Positions 8,972 to 17,663 of a stretch of DNA of 64,000 nucleotides are shown piece by piece. The stretch spans positions 124,001 through 188,000 of the forward strand of contig JACJYE010000005.1 of assembly GCA_020636255.1 (NCBI GenBank), written 5' to 3'. The notes beneath the pieces were generated by a model, which was not told the origin of the DNA, did no database searches, and saw only the letters and a list, made by a program, of their open reading frames with translations. The stretch's first letter is position 1, and each line of letters starts with the position of its first letter. Made by a program: the position numbers and the translations under genes. The stretch comes from Lewinellaceae bacterium. Its GTDB lineage: Bacteria; Bacteroidota; Bacteroidia; Chitinophagales; Saprospiraceae.

Positions 8972-10438
8972 TTAATAATCCCGGAACACCCGGTTGGCGT
9001 TGCGGTTGAAATTATCCTGCATGTCGGTGCCCTCAAAATAGTCAGAACCCTGTATCTCGCCGGGGACGTCGCGGTAGAGCTCGCGTTGCCATTGCGGGTT
9101 GTTCAGCTCGCCGATAGCAGTAGAGTGGAGCAGCTGGAAATCGCCGGGCGCCAGCGAGGGGTTGTAGAAAATGAATTTCACGTTGTTCTGGTTGGTGCGC
9201 GGAAACTGGTAGTAGGTCCACACTTCATAAGGCGGTGCGGAAGGCTCGGTATTGCGGAGTTCAATGTCATCCGGCTGGCCGTATTTGAGGTAGATATAAC
9301 CGCGGTCGGTCTCGAAGCCGTGGCGGAAGCCGGAGTTGAACTGTTCGTCAATGGCCGAAGCCACTTCCATGTATTTCTGATAAGCGAATTCCGGCTTGTT
9401 CGGGTTTTCCCTTGCCCAGAAGCTGAACAGGTAGAGGCGCTGGCCATCGACGTTCTTCTGGCGCATCATGCTGTTCACCATCTCCACATCGGAGGTAGGA
9501 AGTTTGGGGGTCAGGGCGCGCAGGCTGTATTCAAGCTGCTGGGGGTTGAGCTTCTGGACGAACTCCTCTGCGATGTTGACGTTGGCCAGTTCCACGCTTT
9601 CCTCGGCAAAGAAGGGGTTGCTGCGCTGAAAGAAGAGCTGTTTCCTGCTGAGCAGTTCTTTGGTGCGGCTGCGGATCTCTACCACGAGGTAATAATTGCC
9701 GGAAGGCACTTTGGAAATGTCCATCTGGATCAGCATCGGCACAATGGGCTGAGCCTGCTGGCGCTTGTGCCCGATCATGACGAGTTCGGGATGCTCGTCG
9801 TTCGCGTCGCCGGCTTTTTCGATGTAGTAGGTGGCCAGAAAGTCGTCGCCAACGGCCTGGCCGGTGTTGTATACCTCATTGTAGAAAATGAGCGTAGAGG
9901 CATGCCGCCCGTAGAAGTTGTACGGTAATGGTTCGAGCTGGAGCCCGTTCTTGACGAAGGGGTTGTTGTCATCGGTTGAACGCTGATAGGAAGCCAGCAG
10001 CTGCAGGCTGGACTGCTGGACGTTATCGCCGGCGTAGTCCATGCTGAACTCCGTTTGGAATTCTTTGGCGTTCTCAGGCTGGTTCAGGTCCCTGACGGCC
10101 ACAATAAGCTGGTAAACGCCATTGTCCAGGCCGTAGCGCTTCAGGTCGATAAAATCGGTGGGCTGAGCAGTAACAGGGCTGCTCAGGCTGTATTTGTCCC
10201 CTTTGACGATCTCTCCGTCCTGTTTGAACAATATGGTGACTTCAACCCGGGCCTGGTAGGCTGAATCCGAAACCGGCAGAAAGGTGACCGACCTGCCGGA
10301 AATATAGAGGTAGGCCTCAATATAATTTTGCTTTGGGCTTTTAAAAGTGGCGTAGGATACGCTCGCGTCGATGGCCCACGACGCGTAGCAGAATCCCAGA
10401 ACAGCCACGAGCGTAAGAATACTTTTCCTGGTTTTCAT
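8972..10438 (-). CDS. GWxTD domain-containing exported protein
   Basis: A 488-residue exported protein of the GWxTD family, common in Bacteroidota and without an assigned biochemical activity. A signal peptide covers about residues 1-22 (ILTLVAVLGFCYASWA). The middle part is beta-rich. The conserved C-terminal domain (about 336-430) has FSFWARENPNKPEFAYQ, FETDRGYIYLKYGQPDD and PYEVWTYY; here the name motif is replaced by the equivalent FETDRG segment. The start is the ATG whose complement lies at 10436-10438, because the signal peptide follows directly; the longer open frame extending to 10555 has no leader character. A TATCTTTA box on the - strand (10460-10467) lies about 20 bp upstream and may be its -7 element. 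Protein start and family are well supported; role is unknown. Confidence 0.88.
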   Translation of the reverse strand: MKTRKSILTLVAVLGFCYASWAIDASVSYATFKSPKQNYIEAYLYISGRSVTFLPVSDSAYQARVEVTILFKQDGEIVKGDKYSLSSPVTAQPTDFIDLKRYGLDNGVYQLIVAVRDLNQPENAKEFQTEFSMDYAGDNVQQSSLQLLASYQRSTDDNNPFVKNGLQLEPLPYNFYGRHASTLIFYNEVYNTGQAVGDDFLATYYIEKAGDANDEHPELVMIGHKRQQAQPIVPMLIQMDISKVPSGNYYLVVEIRSRTKELLSRKQLFFQRSNPFFAEESVELANVNIAEEFVQKLNPQQLEYSLRALTPKLPTSDVEMVNSMMRQKNVDGQRLYLFSFWARENPNKPEFAYQKYMEVASAIDEQFNSGFRHGFETDRGYIYLKYGQPDDIELRNTEPSAPPYEVWTYYQFPRTNQNNVKFIFYNPSLAPGDFQLLHSTAIGELNNPQWQRELYRDVPGEIQGSDYFEGTDMQDNFNRNANRVFRDY

Positions 10439-10966
10439 AGTCGACTGATTTTCGTCTTTTAAAGATAAGCTTTTCCAACTGCCGGAGCTTACCAAAAATC
10501 GCAATAAGTCAGTTTTCAGATATTCGTACGGGCGGAAAGGCCGGCCCTCTCGCAAAATCGGCGAACATCTTAGCTATATTAATTTACCCAAAAACCGGCG
10601 GATTTCCAAGTTATGGCCAGGATAGTTGGGGTGCGAGGCAGCTCTGCGTTCATCGGTTCGCCTCGCGGCCAGGGATCAGATGGGGAGACGGGGTGAAAGG
10701 GGGATCAGCTGACTTGGTGATGGGAAGATTGGGGGCGGTTTAAAGGACGGGACAGGCATCGCCCATGGACGCAATGCCGTTGTGGCGGAGCCAGCCATCT
10801 CGCCCAAAGGGCGTTAACAGCACAGCCACGGGCATCGCCCGTGGACGCAATGCCGTTATGGCGGAGCCAGCCATCTCGCCCAAAGGGCGTTAACAGCACA
10901 GCCACGGGCATCGCCCGTGGACGAAATGCCGTTGTAGCGGAGCCTCAGGGTAAGGTCAAAGAGACG
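10439..10966. other. 528-bp intergenic region holding tandem hairpin repeats
   Basis: This stretch separates the divergent-order but co-directional GWxTD and inosine/xanthosine triphosphatase genes. The part next to 10438 carries a possible - strand promoter (TATCTTTA, complement of 10460-10467). The middle is GC-rich without a supported gene. The last 200 bp are the 76-bp tandem repeats described separately. Open frames running through the repeats are not credible as proteins. Confidence 0.6.
10755..10944. repeat. 76-bp tandem repeat, 2.5 copies, two hairpins per unit
   Basis: Copies run 10755-10830, 10831-10906 and a partial third 10907-10944, with only a few substitutions between them. 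Each full unit contains a hairpin CACGGGCATCGCCCGTGG-like sequence at the junction and a second hairpin CGCCCAAAGGGCG. The first copy carries an A for G in the first hairpin. The same two hairpins recur once downstream of sprA (36930-36974), so this is a dispersed family and not only a local duplication. No coding function is proposed. Confidence 0.85.
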
Positions 10967-11503
10967 TTACAAAGTTTGCCAGTTGTACAAATCCGGTTGC
11001 AGGAATGGGATGAGGGCCAGCAGCACCATCTGTTGGTAGAGGTCCTGGCGGCTGAAGATCCCGTTGGTAAGCAGGCCGATCGCCCCGCCTTTTTGCTTGG
11101 TATCGTGCTGGCCGAAAAGCTCGTCCATGATAGGCCCCAGCTCGCCGCCTGCCCTGATGGCCAGTGCTGCTGCCGGAGGCAGGAAGAAGGTGTTGCTGCG
11201 GGCAAGGCCTTCAGCGTTCTCGCTGTATATGACAGCCCAGCCGAAGGCTTCCATCCCGAGTTCCGTATCGGCCACGCCGCCTTCGATGCCGACCCAAAAG
11301 CTGGCGCCGGGCGCCTTATCCCGGGCATTGCGGGCCCTGTTCTGAGCGCCCCGGAAGGTTTCTACATCGGACAGGGGTTGATGGCTAACGCCGGAAGCTA
11401 CGGACACACCCTTCACTTCAATGTCAGGGCCGAATGCTTCCTGAAAAGCGAGCAGCGTAGCACGTTGTTTGACAGGGTTGGTAGAGGCTACAATGGCCAG
11501 CAT
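10967..11503 (-). CDS. yjjX: Inosine/xanthosine triphosphatase, YjjX/DUF84 family
   Basis: House-cleaning phosphatase that removes non-canonical ITP and XTP from the nucleotide pool; cytoplasmic. The 178-residue length fits the family. Visible signatures are the N-terminal VASTNPVKQRA, SHQPLSDVETFRGAQNRA, and the central GASFWVGIEGGV followed by a conserved GAIGLLTNGIFSRQDLYQQMVL near the C-terminus. It begins 5 bp after the stop codon of the lipocalin-like lipoprotein, so the two form an operon although their roles do not obviously connect. The C-terminal end abuts the 76-bp tandem repeats. Confidence 0.9.
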   Translation of the reverse strand: MLAIVASTNPVKQRATLLAFQEAFGPDIEVKGVSVASGVSHQPLSDVETFRGAQNRARNARDKAPGASFWVGIEGGVADTELGMEAFGWAVIYSENAEGLARSNTFFLPPAAALAIRAGGELGPIMDELFGQHDTKQKGGAIGLLTNGIFSRQDLYQQMVLLALIPFLQPDLYNWQTL

Positions 11504-11508
11504 AGCTT

Positions 11509-11892
11509 TTACTGGGAAGGCTGTTTCTGGAGCACAAACCGGAAATTGGTATTGCGCAACACGGTGGCCAGCACCAGGTTAGATTCGTCAAGAGATTCGA
11601 TGGTGTACTCTATTTCATCGGGGCCGGCGGCCTGGCGCAGGCTGTTGCCATCCAGTTCGTACATCGATTTGCCGGGCGCCAGAGGCAGGTTGGTGTCCAT
11701 AGAATCATTTTCGAGGAACTCGTAATACAGGCCAGCCAATGACTCAGTTGGGCTGCCGTTACGGCTGGCTTCCTTGAGCTCCCACTTGCCGTAAAGGAGT
11801 GCTTTCTCGCTCCCGGGTTCCTGCCCGCAGGCGTGAAGTATCAGGATAGCCGTCATCAGGAGTAAGGCCTGAAAGAGGGTGTTCAGCTTCAT
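11509..11892 (-). CDS. Lipocalin-like lipoprotein
   Basis: A 127-residue predicted lipoprotein: hydrophobic leader with ILHAC lipobox (Cys22), then a small beta-barrel-like domain starting LLYGKWELKEASRNG, the usual opening of lipocalin-like proteins in Bacteroidota (G-x-W). It should be anchored in the membrane facing the periplasm or outside. Ligand is unknown. It is the first gene of a two-gene unit with the YjjX-like phosphatase. The barrel is of the same general type as the C-terminal domain of the caspase-like protein nearby, but similarity between the two is only in the opening motif. Confidence 0.8.
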   Translation of the reverse strand: MKLNTLFQALLLMTAILILHACGQEPGSEKALLYGKWELKEASRNGSPTESLAGLYYEFLENDSMDTNLPLAPGKSMYELDGNSLRQAAGPDEIEYTIESLDESNLVLATVLRNTNFRFVLQKQPSQ

Positions 11893-12318
11893 ATTTCAGC
11901 GATTAGGTTGGTTGCCGCTACCCGTAATCTGGGCATTTGAGCAGCGCCCCAAAGGTACCAATTTTTGAGATATTGTTTGTAATGCATATCCCACAGACAG
12001 GCTCTTTTTAGGCGGCCAGAAGGGAAGCAAAGCATTAAGAGGGAGCTGCACTCCGCTTGAACACCCTCAAAAAACAGAATGCCGTTTTCGGTGAACAGGC
12101 ACAGGCCGGCAGCTACAGAAAGGGCTGGAGGACAAGCCTGATCACCAAAATACAAAACGGCATACTATTTTTTGAACACTACTATTGTCCCATTAACAAT
12201 GAAATTGGTACGGGGAAAATTGATAAAATATCAAAAAATAAAAAGATTTTTAAGAATTCTTTGAAACTACAAAGCCAAACGGTTAAATTGGATAAGAAAT
12301 TAATAATTGTACAGCAGT
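11893..12318. other. Divergent intergenic region with one R3 repeat copy
   Basis: The 426 bp between the lipocalin-like gene (- strand) and the Lrp-type regulator (+ strand) should contain promoters for both, but I see no clean TTTG/TAnnTTTG pair. The right half is very AT-rich (12180-12310). A copy of the dispersed R3 repeat lies at 12166-12191. Short open frames here lack codon bias and homology signs and are not called. Confidence 0.5.
12166..12191. repeat. R3 dispersed repeat, copy 1
   Basis: TATTTTTTGAACACTACT followed three bases later by GTCCC. The same 18-mer, with the same GTCCC spacing, occurs at 52254-52279, and its reverse complement at 55733-55750 (exact) and 39385-39402 (one mismatch). 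Confidence 0.75.
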
Positions 12319-12807
12319 ATGTCAAAAGGTACCGATATCGATAAACTGGATAAGCAGATCCTCTCCATTCTGATGCGCAATGCCAAACAGCCTTACACCG
12401 ACATTGCCAAACATTTGTTCGTTTCCGGAGGGACGATCCACGTCCGTATGAAAAAACTGGAGGATGCCGGTATTGTTAAAGGATATAACCTCGCCGTGGA
12501 TTATAGTAAGCTGGGCTATGACGTATGTGCCTTCCTGGGCATCTACCTCGACAAGAGCTCCCTCTATGATGACGTCGCCCTCGAGCTGGAGAAGATACCG
12601 GAAGTGGTTGCAGCGCACTATACGACAGGCCTGTACAGCATTTTTGCCCAGATCGTCTGCCGCGATACCGACCACCTCCGCGAAGTGCTGCACGACAAGA
12701 TCCAGAAGATCTCGGGCATTCAGCGCACCGAGACCTTCATTTCCCTGCAGGAAAGCATCGACCGCCCCATCGACATCCTGGGCTCCGAAGGCGATGATGA
12801 GGATTGA
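12319..12807 (+). CDS. Lrp/AsnC family transcriptional regulator
   Basis: A 162-residue DNA-binding regulator. The N-terminal winged helix-turn-helix (about 6-60) reads LDKQILSILMRNAKQPYTDIAKHLF with recognition part GTIHVRMKKLEDAGIVKGY. The C-terminal RAM/AsnC ligand-binding domain (about 68-145) has LGIYLDKSSLYDDV and VVAAHYTTGLYSIFAQIVCRD. Such proteins form octamers and respond to amino acids or other small molecules; the effector here is unknown. ATG 12319 is chosen over a TTG 12 bp earlier. The gene stands alone, in front of a convergent DUF5686 gene, with 27 bp between their stop codons. Confidence 0.93.
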   Translation: MSKGTDIDKLDKQILSILMRNAKQPYTDIAKHLFVSGGTIHVRMKKLEDAGIVKGYNLAVDYSKLGYDVCAFLGIYLDKSSLYDDVALELEKIPEVVAAHYTTGLYSIFAQIVCRDTDHLREVLHDKIQKISGIQRTETFISLQESIDRPIDILGSEGDDED

Positions 12808-12834
12808 ACGGCCGGAGCCTGCTTTTTTCAGAGC

Positions 12835-14823
12835 TTATTTGAATACCAGCCCTACGGTAACGGCCAGCGACTGGTTTTCGGTAATACGGCCGTCGAAGGC
12901 TTCCCCGTTGCGCTCTACAAGCACTTCATCACTTAACGGGATACGCACCTTTTTGGGGAACAGCTGTTGCCTTTCCTTCAGGTAGATGTGCTGTTGCCGT
13001 GCGAAGGGCAGCCAATAGGAACCCCTGACGAAGAATTCGAGGCCAGGGTTGAGCTCCAGCGCCATTTCCAGCGAGAGCTTCAGGTTGTGGGTGCGGCTGC
13101 CGTAATACATATTTACCTTGTTGGCGTTGATCTTTTTCCCCTCTGCCTTAAACTTGCCGTAATCGTTATTGGCCTGGCCCAGCAGCCGGGCGTACTTGTG
13201 GTTGCTGTGCTGGGCTATGGCCCGTACGAACAGGGGCCTGCCTTTCGACAGGTTGAACTGCGTACCCAGGCCCAGTGAACGCTCCCGGTAGATGCTGTTG
13301 TACAGGTCGCGCGACCATCCGCCGCGGATGAAGAGATGGGGCTTGAAAAAGAGGCTGAATTCCAGATGGTAAGTGGGCTCGAAGCTGCGCGCGTTAAGAC
13401 GGCCCGCGCTTTCCAGTATGGCCGGCCCGTCGGCCGATTCCAGGTAGGCCAGCCGCATATCGGCAGCCTGGGTTTCCAGGAAATGCGCGCCCAGCCCTAC
13501 CGACGACTGGAACCGCCATTTGAAACCATCGGCTTTTTCCATCGGCGGAGTAACCTTGCCCATGAATTCGGAGCCGGACTCCTGCGAGCGCAACACGGAG
13601 TCGCGCCGCGTTTGCAGGCGTACGATAAAGGTGCTGTCAAAAACCTCCTGAGCTTTCTCCTGGTTGCGCACCTGCACAGCGGTTTGTAGTGCCGCGCTCA
13701 GAGGCGTGGTATTGTAGTCGCGCCAGAAGGCTTCGTCATAGCTGCCGGTAATGTCGAGGAATTCATCGCCCCGGTCCAGTCTTTCGATGTAAGGTACAGG
13801 TTTGCCCCGGCCGGTTTGCAGCTCTGTCGAGGTGATCTCGTTGCTATAGATGCCGCCGTCGCGGTAAACGCCTTCGCGAAGGGCGTTGCTAAAGTACCAG
13901 GCGCCGTCTACCTTGCGGTAGTTGACGGTATAGCGGTTGGCTTTCCAGGAGCCGGAATAGAGCGGGTAATCGTTTGCCTTGGACAGGCCTTCCGGTAGTA
14001 TCTCGAATTGTGCGCGCAGGAACGCATAAGAAAGGGTGTCGATATAAAGGGCCCCCTTCATACGCCCTTTGCCCCCTTCCGCCTTGTCGAATCGGATCAC
14101 ATAGACCGGCCGGCCTTCGTAGGTGGTGATGTTCTCTATCCAGTACTGGTACTCGGGGAAATAACTTTCATCGATGAAGTCCTCCCGGTTCTTGACAAAA
14201 TCAAAGCGGTGGGCCGCCATGTGGCCCGAGGAAAAACCAGGGTGCTGTACCGTTTCATCATCGCCTGACAAGATGACCTTGCGCCCCTGTATGAGCCCCA
14301 CCTGGCCTTCCTTGTCGTTGCGATAGCTGGTTTTATAAATATTGAGCACGCCTTCCGCAATGTAGAGGTATTCCATCTGGGCATTCGTCCTGGATTCCCG
14401 GTAAAAGGCCGTCGAAGAGCTGGGCCTGTCGGGGTAGTTGTCGGGGATGCGGCGCACGGCCCTGCGGATGATATCCTCCACCGCGCTTTCATCCATGACG
14501 ATGACTTCCTGAAGGCTTGTCGGGACGGCCTTGAGCCGGATGTTAACCGGGCTCTGCAGGGCGCTCAACGAGCGCTCATAGGTGGCGTAACCGATAAAGG
14601 AAACCGACAGTTTCGACTGGGCGTATTGTTCGGGGGCCTTGAGGGTGAAGCTCCCATCCTCGCCGGCGGTGGTGCCGATGCCTCTTTCTGGGATGCCGAC
14701 ATGGGCATAGGCCAGCGGCCTGCCGTTATCCGCATCGGTGATGGTGCCGGAAATAACGATGTGGGACTGTGCAGAGAGAAGTTGAAAACAACAGAGGAGC
14801 ATCGATAAAAGGGTGAAACGCAT
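12835..14823 (-). CDS. DUF5686 and carboxypeptidase-like regulatory domain outer-membrane protein
   Basis: A 662-residue protein: signal peptide (about 1-19, LLSMLLCCFQLLSAQ), then a carboxypeptidase-D-like regulatory domain (about 22-110: ISGTITDADNGRPLAYAHVGI... GTTAGEDGSFTL) and a long DUF5686-type region whose alternating pattern suggests an outer-membrane barrel (Bacteroidota relatives are annotated this way). The C-terminus ENQSLAVTVGLVFK ends in Phe-Lys, close to an outer-membrane beta-signal. The start is ATG (complement of 14821-14823) rather than the TTG two codons upstream. It runs convergently into the Lrp-type gene. Exact role unknown; envelope protein is the safe statement. Confidence 0.85.
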   Translation of the reverse strand: MRFTLLSMLLCCFQLLSAQSHIVISGTITDADNGRPLAYAHVGIPERGIGTTAGEDGSFTLKAPEQYAQSKLSVSFIGYATYERSLSALQSPVNIRLKAVPTSLQEVIVMDESAVEDIIRRAVRRIPDNYPDRPSSSTAFYRESRTNAQMEYLYIAEGVLNIYKTSYRNDKEGQVGLIQGRKVILSGDDETVQHPGFSSGHMAAHRFDFVKNREDFIDESYFPEYQYWIENITTYEGRPVYVIRFDKAEGGKGRMKGALYIDTLSYAFLRAQFEILPEGLSKANDYPLYSGSWKANRYTVNYRKVDGAWYFSNALREGVYRDGGIYSNEITSTELQTGRGKPVPYIERLDRGDEFLDITGSYDEAFWRDYNTTPLSAALQTAVQVRNQEKAQEVFDSTFIVRLQTRRDSVLRSQESGSEFMGKVTPPMEKADGFKWRFQSSVGLGAHFLETQAADMRLAYLESADGPAILESAGRLNARSFEPTYHLEFSLFFKPHLFIRGGWSRDLYNSIYRERSLGLGTQFNLSKGRPLFVRAIAQHSNHKYARLLGQANNDYGKFKAEGKKINANKVNMYYGSRTHNLKLSLEMALELNPGLEFFVRGSYWLPFARQQHIYLKERQQLFPKKVRIPLSDEVLVERNGEAFDGRITENQSLAVTVGLVFK

Positions 14824-14931
14824 GGGCAATAGGGTTTTGGGTTGTGAAACTTGAGTTTTACAGAGGTGTGACGGATGGTATGAGGAAAAGTTGCAAGGGA
14901 AGGAGGGATTTCAGGGCGGCACACATAAAAA

Positions 14932-14965
14932 CATGGATCATCCCGAATTTTCGGGATGATCCATG
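14932..14965 (-). terminator. Intrinsic terminator of the acyl-CoA dehydrogenase-like gene
   Basis: A perfect inverted repeat with 16-bp arms and a 2-nt centre (CATGGATCATCCCGAA / TTCGGGATGATCCATG). Read on the - strand it is followed by TTTTT. It lies 23 bp beyond the stop codon of the gene that ends at 14988. Confidence 0.85.
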
Positions 14966-14987
14966 CATGGTGAGGTATTCCGGTTTA

Positions 14988-16133
14988 TTAATATCTGGCC
15001 AGCAGCCTTTCCCCCGTAAAAGCATATTGATCCCATTTGGGCAATGGATGGAAGCCGGCAGCCTGTACATCTCTGAACAAACGCTCCAGTACATTTTTTC
15101 TATAGAAACTTTGCCCGCCGATGGCTTCCATGGCCTCGCTGACGGTGTGCTTCGCGGCCTCCGATACGTTGGTCTTTAAGCTCAGCATATCGACGGTGAT
15201 ATTTTCATCGGGCATGAAATCGATGTTATTGGCCCGTGCATGCATGGCTTTCCATTGTGTTTGGGCGCTTAGCAGGCTATTGTGCAGCTTGCCGGCGATA
15301 TAGGTGATATGGCTCTCATTTCGGTGGTACTGCTTACCGATCGACATGGCGATATCAACCGCCTTTTCCGCCGTGCCAACATAAGCCGACATGATCAGGG
15401 GCATAGCGACCGTGATGACGACATCCCAAACGGGATGGTATTCCCCTCTTGGCCTCGCTAAAGAAATGGCCGTATCCGAAATGAATACCCGATCGAATTG
15501 TATGCCCTGCGACCCCGTGGCCCGCATGCCCAAAACATCCCAGTCGTCCAGGACATGTACACCTTCCGCCTTCATAGAAACCCCGAAATGCAGCACCTGC
15601 CACTCATTATTATCGTTCAGCCAGGGCGCACTCGTGATGGCGATATCTCCTTTGGCGGATTGGCTGGCAAAATATTTCTTCCCGGAAAAAAGATATCCTC
15701 CTTCCACTTTCTCCATTTCGCCGTTTGATTCCAGCCAGTCCCTGGCGCCGGTGCTGATCAACACCAATTGTTCTTCAGCTACGCGCTTCAGCAAAGCCGC
15801 GCCTTCACCTTTTTTCTTATATTTCCAGACAGTGGCGGCCACCAGGTGCTGATGCATGGAAAACGCCAGGGCCGTTGAACTGCAATAATGAGCGATGGTG
15901 CGGATGATGTCGCACATCTCAGCATGGCTGATGCCACCTCCGCCCAATTCCTCCGGGATCATGGCGGAAAAAAAACGGTGGGCTTTAAGCTGTTCGTAAT
16001 TCTCAACCACGAAGGCGCCGGTTTGGTCGTAATGTGCGGCCCGCTTTTCAAAATTCTTTCCAAGCTCCTGCGTCAATGCCAGCCAATTTGTTTTTTCCGT
16101 TTGAATTTGTTTTTTTAATGCTAATACTTCCAT
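14988..16133 (-). CDS. Acyl-CoA dehydrogenase family flavoprotein
   Basis: A 381-residue FAD- or FMN-dependent enzyme of the acyl-CoA dehydrogenase superfamily. Visible are the N-terminal helical domain with FFSAMIPEELGGGGISHAEM, the middle beta domain (LISTGARDWLES, GYLFSGKKYFASQSAKGD, DDWDVLGMRATGSQG), and the C-terminal helical domain (AIGGQSFYRKNVLERLFRDVQAAGFHP). The dehydrogenase base Glu at the usual C-terminal place is not obvious, so it may belong to the monooxygenase-like branch (HpaH/DszC type) rather than beta-oxidation. It is monocistronic: its own terminator follows and a divergent purD lies upstream. A stand-alone gene without electron-transfer partners nearby gives no pathway clue. 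Confidence 0.88.
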   Translation of the reverse strand: MEVLALKKQIQTEKTNWLALTQELGKNFEKRAAHYDQTGAFVVENYEQLKAHRFFSAMIPEELGGGGISHAEMCDIIRTIAHYCSSTALAFSMHQHLVAATVWKYKKKGEGAALLKRVAEEQLVLISTGARDWLESNGEMEKVEGGYLFSGKKYFASQSAKGDIAITSAPWLNDNNEWQVLHFGVSMKAEGVHVLDDWDVLGMRATGSQGIQFDRVFISDTAISLARPRGEYHPVWDVVITVAMPLIMSAYVGTAEKAVDIAMSIGKQYHRNESHITYIAGKLHNSLLSAQTQWKAMHARANNIDFMPDENITVDMLSLKTNVSEAAKHTVSEAMEAIGGQSFYRKNVLERLFRDVQAAGFHPLPKWDQYAFTGERLLARY

Positions 16134-16307
16134 TTTGCACTAGTTTTAGGTGAGTGATTTTGCGGTGCAAATACGTCTGGAATAATGTCGAAAAAAAGTA
16201 CAAATGAGTAATTGACACATTTTCTTTAGCCCTTGGTAAAGTATGGCCCAAGGCATATCAAGAAGCATTATGGAAAAGCACACGATTCAGCCTTCGACAT
16301 TTTTTCC

Positions 16308-16315
16308 CATCTTTG
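16308..16315 (+). promoter_or_regulatory. Putative -7 element of purD
   Basis: CATCTTTG, one mismatch from the Bacteroidota -7 consensus TAnnTTTG, 20 bp before the purD ATG. No TTTG is seen at the expected -33 distance. Confidence 0.3.
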
Positions 16316-16334
16316 CAGGAAAACGAGCCAGCTC

Positions 16335-17603
16335 ATGAAGATCCTCTTGCTCGGCAGCGGCGGCCGCGAACATACTTTTGCCTGGAAGATCAGCCAAAGC
16401 CCCCATTGCGGGCAGCTTTATATCGCTCCGGGCAATGCCGGCACAGCTGCCGTAGGTGTCAATGTGGACATGCAGCCCAACGATTTTGAAGCCGTCGGAA
16501 AGTTCGTCATCGGCCAGGCCATCGATATGGTCGTCGTAGGGCCGGAAGAGCCGCTGGTGCGCGGCATTTACGATTACCTGAAAGCCCAGCCCGGCCTGGA
16601 AAAGCTACGCGTGATCGGGCCTTCTCAAACGGGCGCCCAGCTCGAAGGCAGCAAGGCCTTTGCCAAGCGTTTCATGATGGAACGGGATATCCCCACGGCG
16701 GCCTATGCCGAATTTACGGCCGATCAACTGGAGGATGGCCTGGCATATATCGATCAACAACCGCCTCCCATAGTGTTAAAAGCCGACGGCCTGGCGGCCG
16801 GCAAAGGCGTCCTGATCTGTAGCTCGGCAGAAGAAGCTAAGGCCGAATTTCGGGCGATGCTCTCCGGCAAGTTCGGCCAGGCCAGCAGCAGGGTAGTGGT
16901 GGAAGAATTCCTGGACGGCATCGAGTTTTCCGTTTTCGTCATCACGGACGGAAAAAAATACAAGCTCTTCCCTATCGCCAAAGACTACAAACGCATCGGC
17001 GAAGGCGATACCGGCCTGAACACCGGCGGCATGGGCGCCGTCTCTCCCGTTACTTTTGTCGATAGCCAGCTGATGGCAAAAGTGGAGAACTGGATCATCA
17101 GCCCAACCATCACCGGGCTTCAGGAATTGAATGCCCCTTATGTTGGCTTTATCTTCTTCGGGCTCATCAGAGTGGGTAATACCCCTTACGTCATCGAATA
17201 CAACTGCCGAATGGGCGACCCCGAAACGGAGGCCGTCCTGCCCCGTCTCGAAAACGACCTCGTCGAACTGATGATGGCACTCGATGACGGCAACCTTAGT
17301 GAGATCGAGATCAAAATAGGGCAGGAAGCCGCCGCCACCGTCATCCTGGTCTCAGGCGGTTACCCGGGCGATTATGAGAAAGGAAAAACCATCACGGGTA
17401 TCGATGAGGTGGAAGGCTCTATTGTGTTCCATGCCGGCACCCGGCAGGAGGGCGATAAAATCGTGACCAACGGCGGCCGCGTGCTGGCCCTTACTTCCTA
17501 TGGCGCCGATTTCCACGAGGCGCTGGCCCGCTCCATGAGCAATGCCGAAAAGATCCGGTACGAGGGTAAATACTACCGCCGCGATATCGGGTTCGACCTT
17601 TGA
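16335..17603 (+). CDS. purD: Phosphoribosylamine-glycine ligase
   Basis: Second step of de novo purine synthesis: joins glycine to 5-phosphoribosylamine with ATP to give GAR; cytoplasmic. The 422-residue length is typical. N-terminal motif LLLGSGGREHTFAWK, ATP-grasp core with VLKADGLAAGKGVL, the motif DTGLNTGGMGAVSP, and YNCRMGDPETEAVLPRL for metal and ATP binding are all present. The start is ATG 16335, which gives the family N-terminus MKILLLGSGG; the longer open frame upstream encodes no conserved residues. The murF-alr fusion starts 60 bp downstream and probably shares the transcript. purC, a later step of the pathway, is about 39 kb away, so purine genes are scattered. Confidence 0.97.
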   Translation: MKILLLGSGGREHTFAWKISQSPHCGQLYIAPGNAGTAAVGVNVDMQPNDFEAVGKFVIGQAIDMVVVGPEEPLVRGIYDYLKAQPGLEKLRVIGPSQTGAQLEGSKAFAKRFMMERDIPTAAYAEFTADQLEDGLAYIDQQPPPIVLKADGLAAGKGVLICSSAEEAKAEFRAMLSGKFGQASSRVVVEEFLDGIEFSVFVITDGKKYKLFPIAKDYKRIGEGDTGLNTGGMGAVSPVTFVDSQLMAKVENWIISPTITGLQELNAPYVGFIFFGLIRVGNTPYVIEYNCRMGDPETEAVLPRLENDLVELMMALDDGNLSEIEIKIGQEAAATVILVSGGYPGDYEKGKTITGIDEVEGSIVFHAGTRQEGDKIVTNGGRVLALTSYGADFHEALARSMSNAEKIRYEGKYYRRDIGFDL

Positions 17604-17663
17604 CGGAGCGCGGCAGTATGTGCGCCGCCTTCAGGGCAGCCGGCTGATAACGTACCTACTGAA

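Noticed and set aside
10755..10944. CRISPR-like array
   Set aside because: The 76-bp units are whole-unit tandem copies without unique spacers, and no cas gene is near.
11889..12155. Possible 88-residue gene overlapping the lipocalin-like start
   Set aside because: No signal, domain or codon bias; sequence is AT-rich upstream DNA.
14988..16133. Firm beta-oxidation acyl-CoA dehydrogenase
   Set aside because: Catalytic Glu not obvious and no fad or etf partner genes nearby; left as family-level call.
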